Below are positions 16,772 to 25,875 of a DNA stretch of 64,000 nt, piece by piece. Position 1 is the stretch's first letter, and the number at the start of each line of letters is the position of its first letter. Under the pieces are notes generated by a model. The model worked only from the letters and a program-made list of their open reading frames with translations, did not search any database and was not told the origin of the DNA. The translations under genes were made by a program, and so were the position numbers. Origin of the DNA: Achromobacter veterisilvae (GTDB lineage: Bacteria > Pseudomonadota > Gammaproteobacteria > Burkholderiales > Burkholderiaceae_B); the NCBI RefSeq assembly GCF_900496975.1, contig NZ_UFQC01000008.1, positions 62,001-126,000 of the forward strand, given 5' to 3'.

Positions 16772-17740
16772 ATGGCCGTATTCACTCCCGTATCCGACGA
16801 CGACGCGCGCGCCCTCCTGGCGCATTTCGACCTGGGCGAGTTCGTTTCGCTGCGGGGGATTACGGCGGGTATCGAAAACACCAATTATTTCCTGCACACG
16901 ACCCGCGGCGAGTACGTGCTGACGCTGTTCGAGGTCCTGACCCACGCGCAGTTGCCGTTCTATATAGAACTGATGTACCACCTGGCCGAACGCGGCATTC
17001 CGGTGCCCCGTCCCCAGACCCTGCGGGACGGCACCCGCCTGACGACCCTGCACGGGAAGCCCTGCGCCATCGTTTCGCGGCTGCCCGGCGGCTACGAGCC
17101 CGCCCCCGGCGCGGCGCATTGCGCCCTGGCCGGCGCCACCCTGGCCCGCGCCCACCTGGGCGCCCGGGACTTCCCCCTGCGCCAGCCCAACCTGCGCGGG
17201 CTGTCGTGGTGGCTGGAAACCGCGCCCAAGGTCATGCCCTTCCTGGAACCGGCCCAGGCCGGGCTGCTGAGCTCGGAACTGGCCGCCCAGGAGGCCGCCG
17301 CGGCCACCCCGGCCTGGCAGGCGCTGCCGACCGGCCCGGCCCACTGCGACCTCTTCCGCGACAATGTGCTGTTCGCCGGCACGTTCGAGGATCCGCTCAT
17401 GGGCGGCATCATCGACTTTTACTTCGCGGGCTGCGACACCTGGCTGTTCGACGTGGCGGTCAGCATCAACGACTGGTGCATCGAGCGGGACACGGGCGAG
17501 TTCGTCCCCGAATTGGTGGAGGCCTGGCTGCGCGCCTACGCCGCCGAGCGGCCCTTCACCGATGCCGAACGCGAGGCCTGGCCCCTGATGCTGCGCGCGG
17601 CCGCGCTGCGCTTCTGGATCTCGCGCCTGTACGACTTTTTCCTGCCCCGGCCGGCGCAAACCCTCAAGCCGCACGATCCCCGACACTTCGAAAGAGTGTT
17701 GCAGGCGCGCCACCGCCCGGGACTGCCCATATTGCCGTAA
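16772..17740 (+). CDS. thrB: Homoserine kinase
   Basis: ThrB of the aminoglycoside-phosphotransferase fold (type II) phosphorylates L-homoserine on the way to threonine. The start at 16772 gives the family N terminus MAVFTPVSDDDARALL and 322 residues; a start at 16733 would add 13 unlike residues. Kinase-fold signatures are visible: NTNYFLHTTRGEYVLTLFE, the catalytic loop PAHCDLFRDNVLF and the metal-binding GIIDFYFAGCD. No thrA or thrC is adjacent. It diverges from dusA across about 180 bases. Confidence 0.94.
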   Translation: MAVFTPVSDDDARALLAHFDLGEFVSLRGITAGIENTNYFLHTTRGEYVLTLFEVLTHAQLPFYIELMYHLAERGIPVPRPQTLRDGTRLTTLHGKPCAIVSRLPGGYEPAPGAAHCALAGATLARAHLGARDFPLRQPNLRGLSWWLETAPKVMPFLEPAQAGLLSSELAAQEAAAATPAWQALPTGPAHCDLFRDNVLFAGTFEDPLMGGIIDFYFAGCDTWLFDVAVSINDWCIERDTGEFVPELVEAWLRAYAAERPFTDAEREAWPLMLRAAALRFWISRLYDFFLPRPAQTLKPHDPRHFERVLQARHRPGLPILP

Positions 17741-17803
17741 CCGTCCTGCCCCCCATAATGGCATATCGCGTCCCCTTTTGAGAGATTCCCCTTCTAGAGA
17801 GCC

Positions 17804-18607
17804 ATGCAAGCAGCATTCCTACCCGCGGCATCCGGCTGGCAATGGGTTCGAGACGGTTTCCGTCTGTTCCGCAAGCAACCCCTGGCCATGTTCACCTGGG
17901 CCATGGCCATCAGCCTCCTGGTCATCTTCGCCACCGCGACGCCGCCCGTCGGGCCCATCCTGGTCGTGGCGCTGATGCCCATCATTACCCTGATGACCTT
18001 GTCGGCGTGCAAGCACGTCGAGGCAGACCGCATCATGCTGCCCTCGATGTGGGCCAAGCCGCTCAAGCAACCCGGCGTCTTCAGGAAGCTGTTCCTGATG
18101 GGGCTGCTGTATGCCGCGCTGTGCATGGTGGCCGGCCTCGTCATCTTCCTGCCCTTCACCGATGCGATGGTCGAGGGAATGCGCATCGCGTCCGTCGAAA
18201 AAAGCATGGAGCCCATCCTGTCGGCGATGGCCGTTCCCCTGACGCTCTTCGCCATCGTCTACGTCGTGATCGCGGCCCTCTTCTGGCATGCGCCGGTCCT
18301 GGTCGCCTGGCACGGGCTGCGGCTGGTGCAGGCGCTGTTCTTCTCCGGCATCGCCTGCTGGCGCAACAAGCTGCCGTTCCTGGTCTACGGCGCCACCTGG
18401 GTCCTGGTGTTCCTGTTCATCGACCTCTGCGCCGGCCTGCTGGTGGCCATCGGCCTGTCGCCCCAGTTCGCGGGCACGCTGCAGATCCCGTTCAATATCG
18501 CGGCGGGCGGCGTACTGTATTGCAGCTTCTATCCCGCCTACACCTCCGTATTCGGCATCGAGAACACCGGCGCGCATCTCGACGACGGCAACAGCGCCCA
18601 GGCATAA
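17804..18607 (+). CDS. BPSS1780-type integral membrane protein
   Basis: The 267-residue protein has about six hydrophobic helices and no soluble domain. It fits the BPSS1780 family of betaproteobacterial membrane proteins with unknown function (WQWVRDGFRLFRKQPLAMFTW start; NKLPFLVYGA in the second half). ATG at 17804 follows a weak ribosome binding site. Its 3' part lies opposite the tail of the frame that carries the DUF192 domain. Confidence 0.75.
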   Translation: MQAAFLPAASGWQWVRDGFRLFRKQPLAMFTWAMAISLLVIFATATPPVGPILVVALMPIITLMTLSACKHVEADRIMLPSMWAKPLKQPGVFRKLFLMGLLYAALCMVAGLVIFLPFTDAMVEGMRIASVEKSMEPILSAMAVPLTLFAIVYVVIAALFWHAPVLVAWHGLRLVQALFFSGIACWRNKLPFLVYGATWVLVFLFIDLCAGLLVAIGLSPQFAGTLQIPFNIAAGGVLYCSFYPAYTSVFGIENTGAHLDDGNSAQA

Positions 18608-18847
18608 GGCCGCGCGGCAGGGCGCCAGCGCCCTGCGCACCCCCACCACCCTTCCGGCCGCCGACACGAACGCCACGTCGATGGCATAGCGCATGCCGAA
18701 GGTGTGCACGCCCGCGCAGGGCGTCAACAAAATGCCTGAGCGCGGCCCCGGCGGCGGCCTGCCCAGCAGGCCCCGCATCCGGCCGCGCCACCGCGTGACC
18801 TTCAGCAGCCTGAGACGGCCGCGCGGCAAGGGCGCCCGGCCGTTCAT
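17819..18847 (-). CDS. DUF192 protein, last gene of the Tad operon, without a local stop codon
   Basis: The first 100 or so residues are a clear DUF192 domain (RMRGLLGRPPP, TPCAGVHTFGMRYAIDVAF, ALAPCRAALCLGAVAVVEM). The ATG overlaps the tadC stop (ATGA), which argues for a real, coupled gene. DUF192 proteins normally end within 10-40 residues after this point, near 18540, but the frame stays open for another 230 residues antisense to the BPSS1780-type gene and stops only at 17819; that tail is rich in Q, D, H, G and R, as expected of an antisense frame. A one-base shift would give a TAG at 18540-18538. Either the domain has a long read-through tail or a frameshift has removed the stop. The function of DUF192 in Tad loci is not known. 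Confidence 0.55.
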   Translation of the reverse strand: MNGRAPLPRGRLRLLKVTRWRGRMRGLLGRPPPGPRSGILLTPCAGVHTFGMRYAIDVAFVSAAGRVVGVRRALAPCRAALCLGAVAVVEMRAGVLDAEYGGVGGIEAAIQYAARRDIERDLQRARELGRQADGHQQAGAEVDEQEHQDPGGAVDQERQLVAPAGDAGEEQRLHQPQPVPGDQDRRMPEEGRDHDVDDGEERQGNGHRRQDGLHAFFDGRDAHSLDHRIGEGQEDDEAGHHAQRGIQQPHQEQLPEDAGLLERLGPHRGQHDAVCLDVLARRQGHQGNDGHQRHDQDGPDGRRRGGEDDQEADGHGPGEHGQGLLAEQTETVSNPLPAGCRG

Positions 18848-19716
18848 TGCACGCTTTGCAGCAACTGGACCGCGATCGGAAACGCCAGCACGATGAACGT
18901 GCACGGGAAAATGCAGCCGATCAGGGGCAGGAGCATTTTCACCGGCGCCTGCATCGCCAGTTGTTCCGCGCGCGCGTGACGGTCGCCGCGGCACTGCGCC
19001 GCCTGCGCCCGCAGCACCGGCCCCAGGCTGATCCCCAGGGCCTCGGCCTGCGCCACGGCGGCGGCCCAATTGCGCGCAAGCGGACTGTTGCTGCGTTCGG
19101 CCAGGGCCTTGATCGCCGCGGTCCTGGAGACCCCCGCCCGCATTTCCGCCAAGGCGTCCGCCAGCGCATCGCGCAAGGCGCCCGGCGGCCCGCTCCGCGC
19201 CGCCAGTTGCAAGGCCCCCTGGACGCTCAGCCCCGCCTCCACGCACAGCGTCATCATGTCGAACACGAAAGGCAGATCGCGTTCGATACTGCGGCGCCGC
19301 TTGCGGCCGAGATCCCGCAGCCAGAGCCCGGGCGCGGCGCCGGCCGCCAGCGCGGCCAACGCCGCCCACGGCCCCCACTCCCAGGGCCGCGCCTGCGTCA
19401 TGGCGATGGCGCCGGCGGCGGCCACCCCGCCCGCGGCCACGGCCGCGCTCCAGCACAGCGCCGCCAGATGCGCGTAGCCGATCCCGGCCGGCAGCGACGC
19501 CTGCTCGATGGCGCGCGTCAGGCGCAAGCGCCAGCGCCACGTGCACAACGGGCCCGCCAGCGGCGCCATGGCTGATACCCACGGCCATGCCGCCCGCCAC
19601 CACCAGGGCAGCGTAGCGGAAGCGCCCTGGTTTTCCAGCAGCAGCGGCTGCAGGATCACCCACGCCAGCCATCCCGCGCCGAACCCGGCCGTCAACAGTC
19701 CCAGATATAGCCACAC
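18844..19716 (-). CDS. tadC: TadC, inner-membrane platform protein (T2SS F family)
   Basis: The 290-residue protein has two to three N-terminal helices, a cytoplasmic type II secretion F domain (residues about 110-245: DLPFVFDMMTLCVEAG, LSVQGALQLAARSG, LGISLGPVLRAQAAQCR) and a C-terminal helix. TadB and TadC form the membrane base of the Tad pilus machine. The start is GTG at 19716, preceded by GGGAGA, 12 bases after the tadB stop. It overlaps the DUF192 start by four bases. Confidence 0.9.
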   Translation of the reverse strand: MWLYLGLLTAGFGAGWLAWVILQPLLLENQGASATLPWWWRAAWPWVSAMAPLAGPLCTWRWRLRLTRAIEQASLPAGIGYAHLAALCWSAAVAAGGVAAAGAIAMTQARPWEWGPWAALAALAAGAAPGLWLRDLGRKRRRSIERDLPFVFDMMTLCVEAGLSVQGALQLAARSGPPGALRDALADALAEMRAGVSRTAAIKALAERSNSPLARNWAAAVAQAEALGISLGPVLRAQAAQCRGDRHARAEQLAMQAPVKMLLPLIGCIFPCTFIVLAFPIAVQLLQSVQ

Positions 19717-19728
19717 GGCGGTCTCCCG

Positions 19729-20574
19729 TCAGATATCGATCCGGATGATGCGCCGGATCAGCAGCACGCCGGCAATCTCCAGCACTGCCACGACGGCCAG
19801 CACCGACCATCCCATGGGCGTGCGCCACAGCAAGCCCATGATCTCGGGCTCCAGGCGGTCCAGCACGGCAAGCAGCGCCACGGGCAGCGCGCCCACGACC
19901 CAGGCCTGCAAGCGGCCCTGCGACGTCAGCGCCAGCAGCTTCGCCTGCAATTGCAGCCTGGCGCGCAGGGTATGGGCGATGCTCTCGAGCGCCTCGGCGA
20001 GGTTCCCGCCCGTCTGCGCGGCGATGCGCATCGCCGCCACCACGAGCGAAGTGGAATCGGCGGGCATGCGGCCGTGCAGGTTTCCCAGCGCGGTATCCCA
20101 GGGCACGCCCATGCGCTGTTCGCGCAGCATTAGCCCGAACTCCTGGGCCAGCGGTGCGCCGCTCTGTTCGACGACGTGGCGCAGGCCCGTCGCCAGCGCC
20201 ACGCCGGCACGCAGGGCCGACGCCAGCATCAGCAAGGCCATCGGCAACTGCTGTTCGAAACGGCGCGCGCGCCGGCGCCGCAGCGCATCGACGAGCCCGC
20301 GCGGCACGCGCGAGGCCAGCACCGCGCCCAGGGCGGCCGCGACGCCGCTGCCCGTGAGGGAAAAGGCCAATGCGGCGGCCAGGGCCGCGCACGCCACGGC
20401 GCCCGCCCAGAGCTGGGCAGGATCGATGAACAGGAAGACTTCGCTCAGCCGAAGCCCCGCTTCCTGCGTGTAGACCTCCCGGTAGCGCCGCAGCGCGGGC
20501 GCGAACCAGCCCTGCGCCCGCCACGCCAGCACGACCGCGCAGACCATCGCGCCCCCCGCCGCCAGCCAGATCAC
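19729..20574 (-). CDS. tadB: TadB, inner-membrane platform protein (T2SS F family)
   Basis: The 281-residue protein has helices at both ends and a central F domain (QLPMALLMLASALRAG, ATGLRHVVEQSGAPLAQEF, MRIAAQTGGNLAEALE). The start is a GTG at 20574 whose last two bases belong to the stop of the upstream ATPase gene (GTGA). Longer in-frame starts up to 21015 lie wholly inside the ATPase gene and add only its antisense-like translation. It works with TadC and the TadA ATPase. Confidence 0.9.
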   Translation of the reverse strand: MIWLAAGGAMVCAVVLAWRAQGWFAPALRRYREVYTQEAGLRLSEVFLFIDPAQLWAGAVACAALAAALAFSLTGSGVAAALGAVLASRVPRGLVDALRRRRARRFEQQLPMALLMLASALRAGVALATGLRHVVEQSGAPLAQEFGLMLREQRMGVPWDTALGNLHGRMPADSTSLVVAAMRIAAQTGGNLAEALESIAHTLRARLQLQAKLLALTSQGRLQAWVVGALPVALLAVLDRLEPEIMGLLWRTPMGWSVLAVVAVLEIAGVLLIRRIIRIDI

Positions 20575-22259
20575 GGCAGCCCCTGCGCAAAAGCCGATGC
20601 GCCGGCTTCCCGGCCGGCGGCGTCGGAGAACCAGGCCGCGTCGAAGGCCGCCCCGCTTTCCGTCCATTCCCGCGCAAAGCCGGGCAAGGCGCCGCACCCC
20701 GCGAAACCATGGCGGCGGTCGTGGCGGAACAGGTCCTGTAGCTGTATGCGCCCGCTTTCCATGCCGGCGACTTCGGCGATAGACGTCACGATGCGCTGCC
20801 CGTCCGCCAGCCTCGCCTGCTGCACGACGATGTCCACGCTGGCGGCGATGTGTTCGCGCACGGCTGGCAGCGGCAAGTCCAGGCCGGCCATCAGGATCAT
20901 CGATTCCAGCCGTCCCAGGGCGTCGCGCGGGGAGTTGGCATGAAGGGTCGTCAACGACCCTTCGTGGCCGGTGTTCATGGCGGTCAGCATGTCGAACGCC
21001 TCCGGGCCGCGGCACTCGCCGACGACGATCCGGTCGGGCCGCATGCGCAGCGCGTTGCGCACGAGTTCACGGATGTCGATGCGTCCGCGGCCTTCCTGGT
21101 TGGCGGGCCGCGCTTCCAGCGCGACCAGGTGATCGTGGTTCAGGCACAGTTCCGCCGCGTCTTCGATGGTGACGATGCGTTCGCCGTCCGGGATCTCGTT
21201 GGACAGGATGTTCAGCAGCGTCGTCTTGCCGGAGCCCGTCCCGCCGGAGACCACCAGGTTCTTGCGCGTGCGCACGCAGAGCGCCAGGAATTGCGCCATG
21301 GCGCCGCTCAAGGAACCCGCCGCGATCAGGTCGGGCATCCGCGGACGCTGCCGCGGGAACTTGCGTATGGTCAGGCTGGCCCCCTTCATCGCGACGGGCG
21401 GAATGATGGCGTGGACGCGGGAACCATCGGAAAGGCGGGCATCGACCATGGGGGAGCTCTCGTCGATGCGCCGGCCCAAGGGCGTGACGATGCGCTCGAT
21501 GGCCCAGCGCACCGATTGCTCGCTGGTGAATGCCGCCTGGTGGCGCGACAGCCGGCCGCCGCGCTCTACGTAGATCTCGTCATAGCGGTTGACCATGATC
21601 TCGGTGATGTCGCTTGCGGCCAGCAAGGGTTCCAGCGGCCCCAGGCCGACCGCTTCATCCAGCACCTCGCGGCACAGCGCCGCGCGGTCCGCGCCCGGAG
21701 GAAGGTCCGCGTCCGTCGCGACGATATGCGTCAGCAGCCGCTCGGCCTCGGCCCGCAGCATGCCGTCGCTCATGCCCGCCACGTCGCGCCGGCGCAGGTC
21801 CAGCGCATCCAGCAGGGCGGCATGAAGACGGCGGCGTTCTTGCAGCCGGTGCTGCGGCGGCCGGGGCTGCGCCGGCGCGGGCGAAGGATCCGGGAGGACT
21901 TCGGCCGGCGCGCGCCCGATGGCCGCGGGACTCGGAACCGCCCGCGCCTCGTGCGAAGCGGCCGGGCCCGCCGGCGACAGCGACACGCGCAACCGGCAGG
22001 GGCCGATCAGGATCTCGTCGCCGGGCAGCACGGGCGCATGGCGCACCACCCTGGCGCCGTTGACCAGGGTGCCGGCCAGCGTGCCCAGGTCTTCCAGAAC
22101 GATGCCCGCGTCTTCGCGGAGCAGGCGCGCATGCTGCCGCCCCACCCGCCAGTTCACGATGCGCAGGCCGCAATGCGCGCCCCTGCCGACCAGCAGCGGC
22201 GCCGCGGCCGTCATCCTGCGCACCGCCGCGTCCTCGTACGTCATTTCTATGTCGAGCAT
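20571..22259 (-). CDS. tadA: TadA/CpaF secretion ATPase with an N-terminal FHA domain
   Basis: The 562-residue protein has two parts. Residues about 18-95 form a forkhead-associated domain ([23 protein letters not shown]), a phosphothreonine-binding module. From about residue 150 on it is a CpaF-type hexameric ATPase: Walker [10 protein letters not shown], Walker [11 protein letters not shown] and the HANSPRDAL segment. It powers assembly of Flp-type pilin. TadA is usually without FHA, so this fusion is unusual and may let a Ser/Thr kinase control the pilus. The ATG lies four bases after the secretin gene stop, with GGAG ahead. Confidence 0.9.
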   Translation of the reverse strand: MLDIEMTYEDAAVRRMTAAAPLLVGRGAHCGLRIVNWRVGRQHARLLREDAGIVLEDLGTLAGTLVNGARVVRHAPVLPGDEILIGPCRLRVSLSPAGPAASHEARAVPSPAAIGRAPAEVLPDPSPAPAQPRPPQHRLQERRRLHAALLDALDLRRRDVAGMSDGMLRAEAERLLTHIVATDADLPPGADRAALCREVLDEAVGLGPLEPLLAASDITEIMVNRYDEIYVERGGRLSRHQAAFTSEQSVRWAIERIVTPLGRRIDESSPMVDARLSDGSRVHAIIPPVAMKGASLTIRKFPRQRPRMPDLIAAGSLSGAMAQFLALCVRTRKNLVVSGGTGSGKTTLLNILSNEIPDGERIVTIEDAAELCLNHDHLVALEARPANQEGRGRIDIRELVRNALRMRPDRIVVGECRGPEAFDMLTAMNTGHEGSLTTLHANSPRDALGRLESMILMAGLDLPLPAVREHIAASVDIVVQQARLADGQRIVTSIAEVAGMESGRIQLQDLFRHDRRHGFAGCGALPGFAREWTESGAAFDAAWFSDAAGREAGASAFAQGLP

Positions 22260-22263
22260 GGCA

Positions 22264-23628
22264 TCACTCCTTGTGCGGGGCCGGGGCGCCGGCTTCCTGC
22301 GCGGCCCATTGGGAACCCGCGCCCGAATAGGGATCCCAGCCCAGGGCGGCGGCAGGCGCCGCCGTCCCCAGCCGGGGCGGGTCGGGAAAAGCCGCCTCCA
22401 GCGCGTCGCGGCCTCGCCGCACCCGGTCCGCCATGGCCGGCTCGCCCTGCGAAATGATCTTGGGCGTCACGAATATCGCCAACTCGGTTTCGCGCAATTG
22501 GTAGCGGCGCGACGAGAACAGGGCGCCCAGGACGGGGATGTCCTGCAGCCAGGGCAGGCCGTCGATCTCGGTGGCGCGCTCGCGCGACAGGAACCCGCCG
22601 ATGACCAGCGTGTTGCCGGAGCGCACGTTGAATTCGGTGGACGCGCGGCGCGTCCGCAGCGCCGGCCCGCCGGGCACGCTCAAGGACGTGTCCACCGAGC
22701 TGGCCTCCACCTCGATCAGGGAACGGATGACGCCATTGCGGTCGATGCGGGGCGTGATCCTGAGCGACACGCCATAGGGCTTGAACAGCGTGGTGGAATT
22801 GCCGCGGGAATCGGTCGACGCATAAGGCACCTCTCCTCCGGCCAGAAAGGTCGCGCTGGCGCCGCTGCGCGCAAGCAACTGGGGCTGGGCCAGCATGACG
22901 GCCTCGCCGCTCTGGGCCAATGCCGCGATGCGCGCCGACAGCAGCGCATTGACGCCGAAGTAGCCGGCCGCGGCGGAGGCCGGGCCGGCGGTCTCGATCA
23001 CGGCTTCGCCCGGACGCTTCATGCGTCCGAGCGAGCCCGCGTCCCATGCCAGGCCCGCATTGATGCCGCCCTGGCTCATGCCGTCCCAGCGCACGCCCAT
23101 CTCCTTCAGCCTGGAAGTGGGAATCTCGACCACCTGCACGTCCAGCAGCACCATGCGGTCCCATCCCACCTGCCCCGTGAAATCCAGCACGGCGGGATAG
23201 CGCTCGGCCAAGGCGGCGATCCGGGAGCGGTCGTCGTCGGAAAGATCGTCGCCTTCGATCAGGATGCGTCCGCCCACTTCGGAACTGCGCGCGCCCGGAA
23301 TGCGGGCCAGCAAGGCCTGGACCTCGGCCCGCAGGCGCGGCGCCCCCGCCGGGACGACCCGCAATTCGTAGGCCTTTGCCTGGCCCGGGCCCGTCCAGAC
23401 ATGCATCGACGACACGCCCTCGGCGCGGGCGAACACCACGACCTCGCGCCCCTCCGCCGCGATGGCCCCGAGCACCTGGCCATTGCCGATGGCAACCCGC
23501 CGGACGCCCGGATGCGACAGCACCCGCGTTTCGCCCACCTGCAATTCCAGCGCTTCGGCCGCCGCCCGCGCGGGCGCGCCGGCCAGGCACAGCGCCAGCG
23601 CGGCCAGTGCTGCAACGATGCGGATCAT
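22264..23628 (-). CDS. cpaC: CpaC/RcpA outer-membrane secretin of the Tad pilus
   Basis: The 454-residue protein has a signal peptide (residues 1-23), an N-terminal BON/secretin-N region (EALELQVGETRVL... GRILIEGD) and a C-terminal secretin domain (residues about 215-415, with SLRITPRI, RSGNTLVIGGFLSRE and ELAIFVTPKI). It forms the outer-membrane pore for the pilus. The start at 23628 overlaps the stop of cpaB (ATGA). The short tail after residue 415 is proline- and alanine-rich. Confidence 0.92.
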   Translation of the reverse strand: MIRIVAALAALALCLAGAPARAAAEALELQVGETRVLSHPGVRRVAIGNGQVLGAIAAEGREVVVFARAEGVSSMHVWTGPGQAKAYELRVVPAGAPRLRAEVQALLARIPGARSSEVGGRILIEGDDLSDDDRSRIAALAERYPAVLDFTGQVGWDRMVLLDVQVVEIPTSRLKEMGVRWDGMSQGGINAGLAWDAGSLGRMKRPGEAVIETAGPASAAAGYFGVNALLSARIAALAQSGEAVMLAQPQLLARSGASATFLAGGEVPYASTDSRGNSTTLFKPYGVSLRITPRIDRNGVIRSLIEVEASSVDTSLSVPGGPALRTRRASTEFNVRSGNTLVIGGFLSRERATEIDGLPWLQDIPVLGALFSSRRYQLRETELAIFVTPKIISQGEPAMADRVRRGRDALEAAFPDPPRLGTAAPAAALGWDPYSGAGSQWAAQEAGAPAPHKE

Positions 23629-24482
23629 GGACGCCCCCCTTGAACGCCCGCGAGGGGCTCGCCCGCGGCATCCTGCAAGAACCCGCCGGCCTGTCCGTCC
23701 AGCCGATCCCCGTAAAGAATGGCCACGCCCGGCGGGGCCTTGGGCTCGGGGTCCAGCCCGATCAACGAGGCAAGATCGCTTTGTGCGACACGGCCCACCG
23801 CCCCCGCATCGTCGCGATGGCGCAGCAGGGCAGTGAGCGCGCCCGCCTGGCGCGCCGCCACGAAGCGCATGGCTTCGTCGGGACTGGCGGCCAGCGTGAT
23901 GTTGCCGGCCCCCCTGGCCTCGCCCTCGGCTTCGCCCCCCGCGGCCAGCACGCGCATGCCTTGCAGCACCGGCACCGTCAGTTCCCGCTGGCGGTGCGAA
24001 AAGCTGACATAGATGTCGATGGCGTCCCCTGGGCGCAGCATCTCGCCCAGGCCGCCCAGGTCGGCCGCCGCGACGGTCAGCGCCCGCTGCCCGGCCTGCA
24101 GCCGGGATGCCAGCGCCGGAACCGGCGCGGTGAATGTCAGATGGGCGCGCAGCAAGGGTTCGCCGTTGGCGACGTCGGCCTGCAAGGTGGCGCCCAGGAC
24201 GGCCGCCAGCTCCAGCGGGTCGATGCTGGCGCGGGAAGCCCATTGCTCGGGGATCTCGCGCACGGCCAGATGCGTTTCGTCGAGCCGGGTGCCCGCGGGC
24301 AGGTCGTACGCCGCGACCAGGCGGCTGACCTGGGGCACGCGCGCCTCGGCCTCCAGCACCTGGATCCGTTGCTGCACATGCTCGCGCACCGCCCACGCCG
24401 ACACCAGCCCCGCGGCCAGGGCCAATGCGTAGACGCCGGTTCTGCGCAGCCGCTGAGCGGCCATGGCGAGGCGGCCCATCAT
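23625..24482 (-). CDS. cpaB: CpaB/RcpC Tad pilus assembly protein with SAF domain
   Basis: The 285-residue protein has an N-terminal membrane anchor (residues about 14-33) followed by a SAF domain (VSRLVAAYDLPAGTRLDETHL) and the RcpC-type C-terminal domain (QRALTVAAADL, LRPGDAIDIYV). It is thought to help the secretin. Two ATG codons in a row (24482 and 24479) overlap the stop of the upstream gene (ATGATGA), so either can serve. Confidence 0.9.
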   Translation of the reverse strand: MMGRLAMAAQRLRRTGVYALALAAGLVSAWAVREHVQQRIQVLEAEARVPQVSRLVAAYDLPAGTRLDETHLAVREIPEQWASRASIDPLELAAVLGATLQADVANGEPLLRAHLTFTAPVPALASRLQAGQRALTVAAADLGGLGEMLRPGDAIDIYVSFSHRQRELTVPVLQGMRVLAAGGEAEGEARGAGNITLAASPDEAMRFVAARQAGALTALLRHRDDAGAVGRVAQSDLASLIGLDPEPKAPPGVAILYGDRLDGQAGGFLQDAAGEPLAGVQGGRP

Positions 24483-25267
24483 GGCGCCCACCCGCTGGCC
24501 AGGAGCCCGCTGCCGGCATCCAGCCGCACCAGCGAAATGCGCAGGCGCGCCGCCCCGCGGGACCACCATTGCGGTTCGCCTCCGGCAGGAGAACGCAGCC
24601 AGCCGTCCTGCCTCAAGCCGGCCTCCAGGCGCGGCGCCACCCGTTCGGACGGCAGATCGTATTGCCAGATGCGTTCCGAGACCTTGACGCCCTGGTCCAG
24701 CACCGCGATATCCAGCCTGAGCCGTCCGCCGGCCGGCAGCCACGGAGGCCCGGGCTGGCCGGCTGCCGCGCGGGTATCGACCGCGGAAATGCTGCCGGCC
24801 GTGCGGCGCGGCCCAAGGCCTTCCATCTGGACGACCCACTGTTCGTGCCCGACCTGCCCCGACAGGATCGCCTGCCCGGGCAGAACGTTCAGGTCCGCCA
24901 AGGCCGGCTGCTGGTGCGAAAGAAAACGGATCAGCTCCGGAGCGCTCCGCGGCGCATCGAACACCAGCACCTGCGCCGGCGCGCCATGCAGCCACACGCC
25001 TTCCCCCAGCAGTTCGTGCCGGGATCCGGCGGGAAGGCGCAGCGCCGCCAACGAAGCCGGACCGGACGAAGCCCGCGCCGGCCCGGCCCTGCCGTCGGCG
25101 CTTGCCGGGAGGTCCCCCCCCGCCGCGGATTCCGGCCAGGCGCCCGCCGCGCAGGCAAGCGCGCCGGCCAGCAACGGGCCCGCCGCGCGCAAGGCGGCAG
25201 GACGCCGCCGCGTCGGCCCGTTGGCGCAGCATCCGATGAAAGAGAGAGACAAAGGCCGCGCATTCAT
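24479..25267 (-). CDS. Unknown Tad-operon protein
   Basis: I do not recognise this 262-residue protein. It has an Ala-rich hydrophobic stretch around residues 25-45 that could be a signal peptide preceded by a basic stretch, and then a soluble part with alternating strand-like segments (HELLGEGVWLHGAPAQVLVF, RLRLDIAVLDQG). No membrane helix follows. Its start overlaps the TadE-like gene (ATGA) and its end overlaps cpaB, so it is firmly in the operon. Its place suggests a periplasmic accessory factor; it has no visible TPRs, so it is not an obvious TadD. Confidence 0.75.
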   Translation of the reverse strand: MNARPLSLSFIGCCANGPTRRRPAALRAAGPLLAGALACAAGAWPESAAGGDLPASADGRAGPARASSGPASLAALRLPAGSRHELLGEGVWLHGAPAQVLVFDAPRSAPELIRFLSHQQPALADLNVLPGQAILSGQVGHEQWVVQMEGLGPRRTAGSISAVDTRAAAGQPGPPWLPAGGRLRLDIAVLDQGVKVSERIWQYDLPSERVAPRLEAGLRQDGWLRSPAGGEPQWWSRGAARLRISLVRLDAGSGLLASGWAP

Positions 25268-25875
25268 TTGGTCCGTTCTCCGCGTGAACCCAGCCGGTCG
25301 GCCGGCACCACGTCCTGCCAGGCCGACAGCCAGTCCAGCGACAAGCGCGGGCGCCGCCACGGGCCGTCCATGCGATCGACAAGAGGATTCAGGCGCCGGG
25401 CCTGGCCCAAAGAGCCGTCCGCCGCCCGGCGCCAGGACTCCGGCGCCCGGCCGATCCGGCGTTGCGCATCGGCGTCCCCGTGCGCATGGCCCGCTCCGCT
25501 GGCCACGTACGTTCGGCGGGCGATCCGCAGCGGTTCCCGCCCGCCTTGGCGTGCCGTGCTGGCCTCCGCGGACAATAGTTGCAGGCCCGCGCCGAACCAG
25601 GCGTCCTGCAAGGCGGCCAGCCGCGGCGGCGCGACCCCGGCCAGCGGCCGCGCGGCGCCCGACAGGCCCCTCGCCGCCACAACGCCCGAGTCTTGCACGG
25701 GCTGCCCCAGGGCGGCCGCCATCGCGGCCTTGCGGCTGGCCTGCGCCATTTCCTGCGCCGAGAATTGCAGTCCGCCGATCCACGATACGGCCCATGGCAA
25801 CAAGGCAAGCAGCGGCAGCATCAGCAACGCTTCGACCACGGCCTGGCCGCGTTGCCGCGATGGAAACGGCTTCAT
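25264..25875 (-). CDS. TadE-like minor pseudopilin
   Basis: The 203-residue protein begins with a short basic leader and a hydrophobic helix. The sequence RG-QAVVEALLMLPLLALL fits a class III (prepilin peptidase) signal with Glu at +5 after the Gly. TadE-like proteins are processed by the TadV peptidase and are needed for pilus formation. ATG at 25875 overlaps the stop of the TadG-like gene and has GGGAGG ahead; an upstream start at 26391 lies inside the TadG-like gene. Confidence 0.82.
   Translation of the reverse strand: MKPFPSRQRGQAVVEALLMLPLLALLPWAVSWIGGLQFSAQEMAQASRKAAMAAALGQPVQDSGVVAARGLSGAARPLAGVAPPRLAALQDAWFGAGLQLLSAEASTARQGGREPLRIARRTYVASGAGHAHGDADAQRRIGRAPESWRRAADGSLGQARRLNPLVDRMDGPWRRPRLSLDWLSAWQDVVPADRLGSRGERTK

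Noticed and set aside
17819-18535. The 230-residue tail of the DUF192 frame as a separate domain
   Set aside because: Its composition (Q, D, H, G, R) is that of an antisense strand of a GC-rich membrane-protein gene.
18492-18791. Minus-strand frame overlapping the DUF192 gene
   Set aside because: A different frame of the same stretch, rich in Arg and Cys and with no family features.
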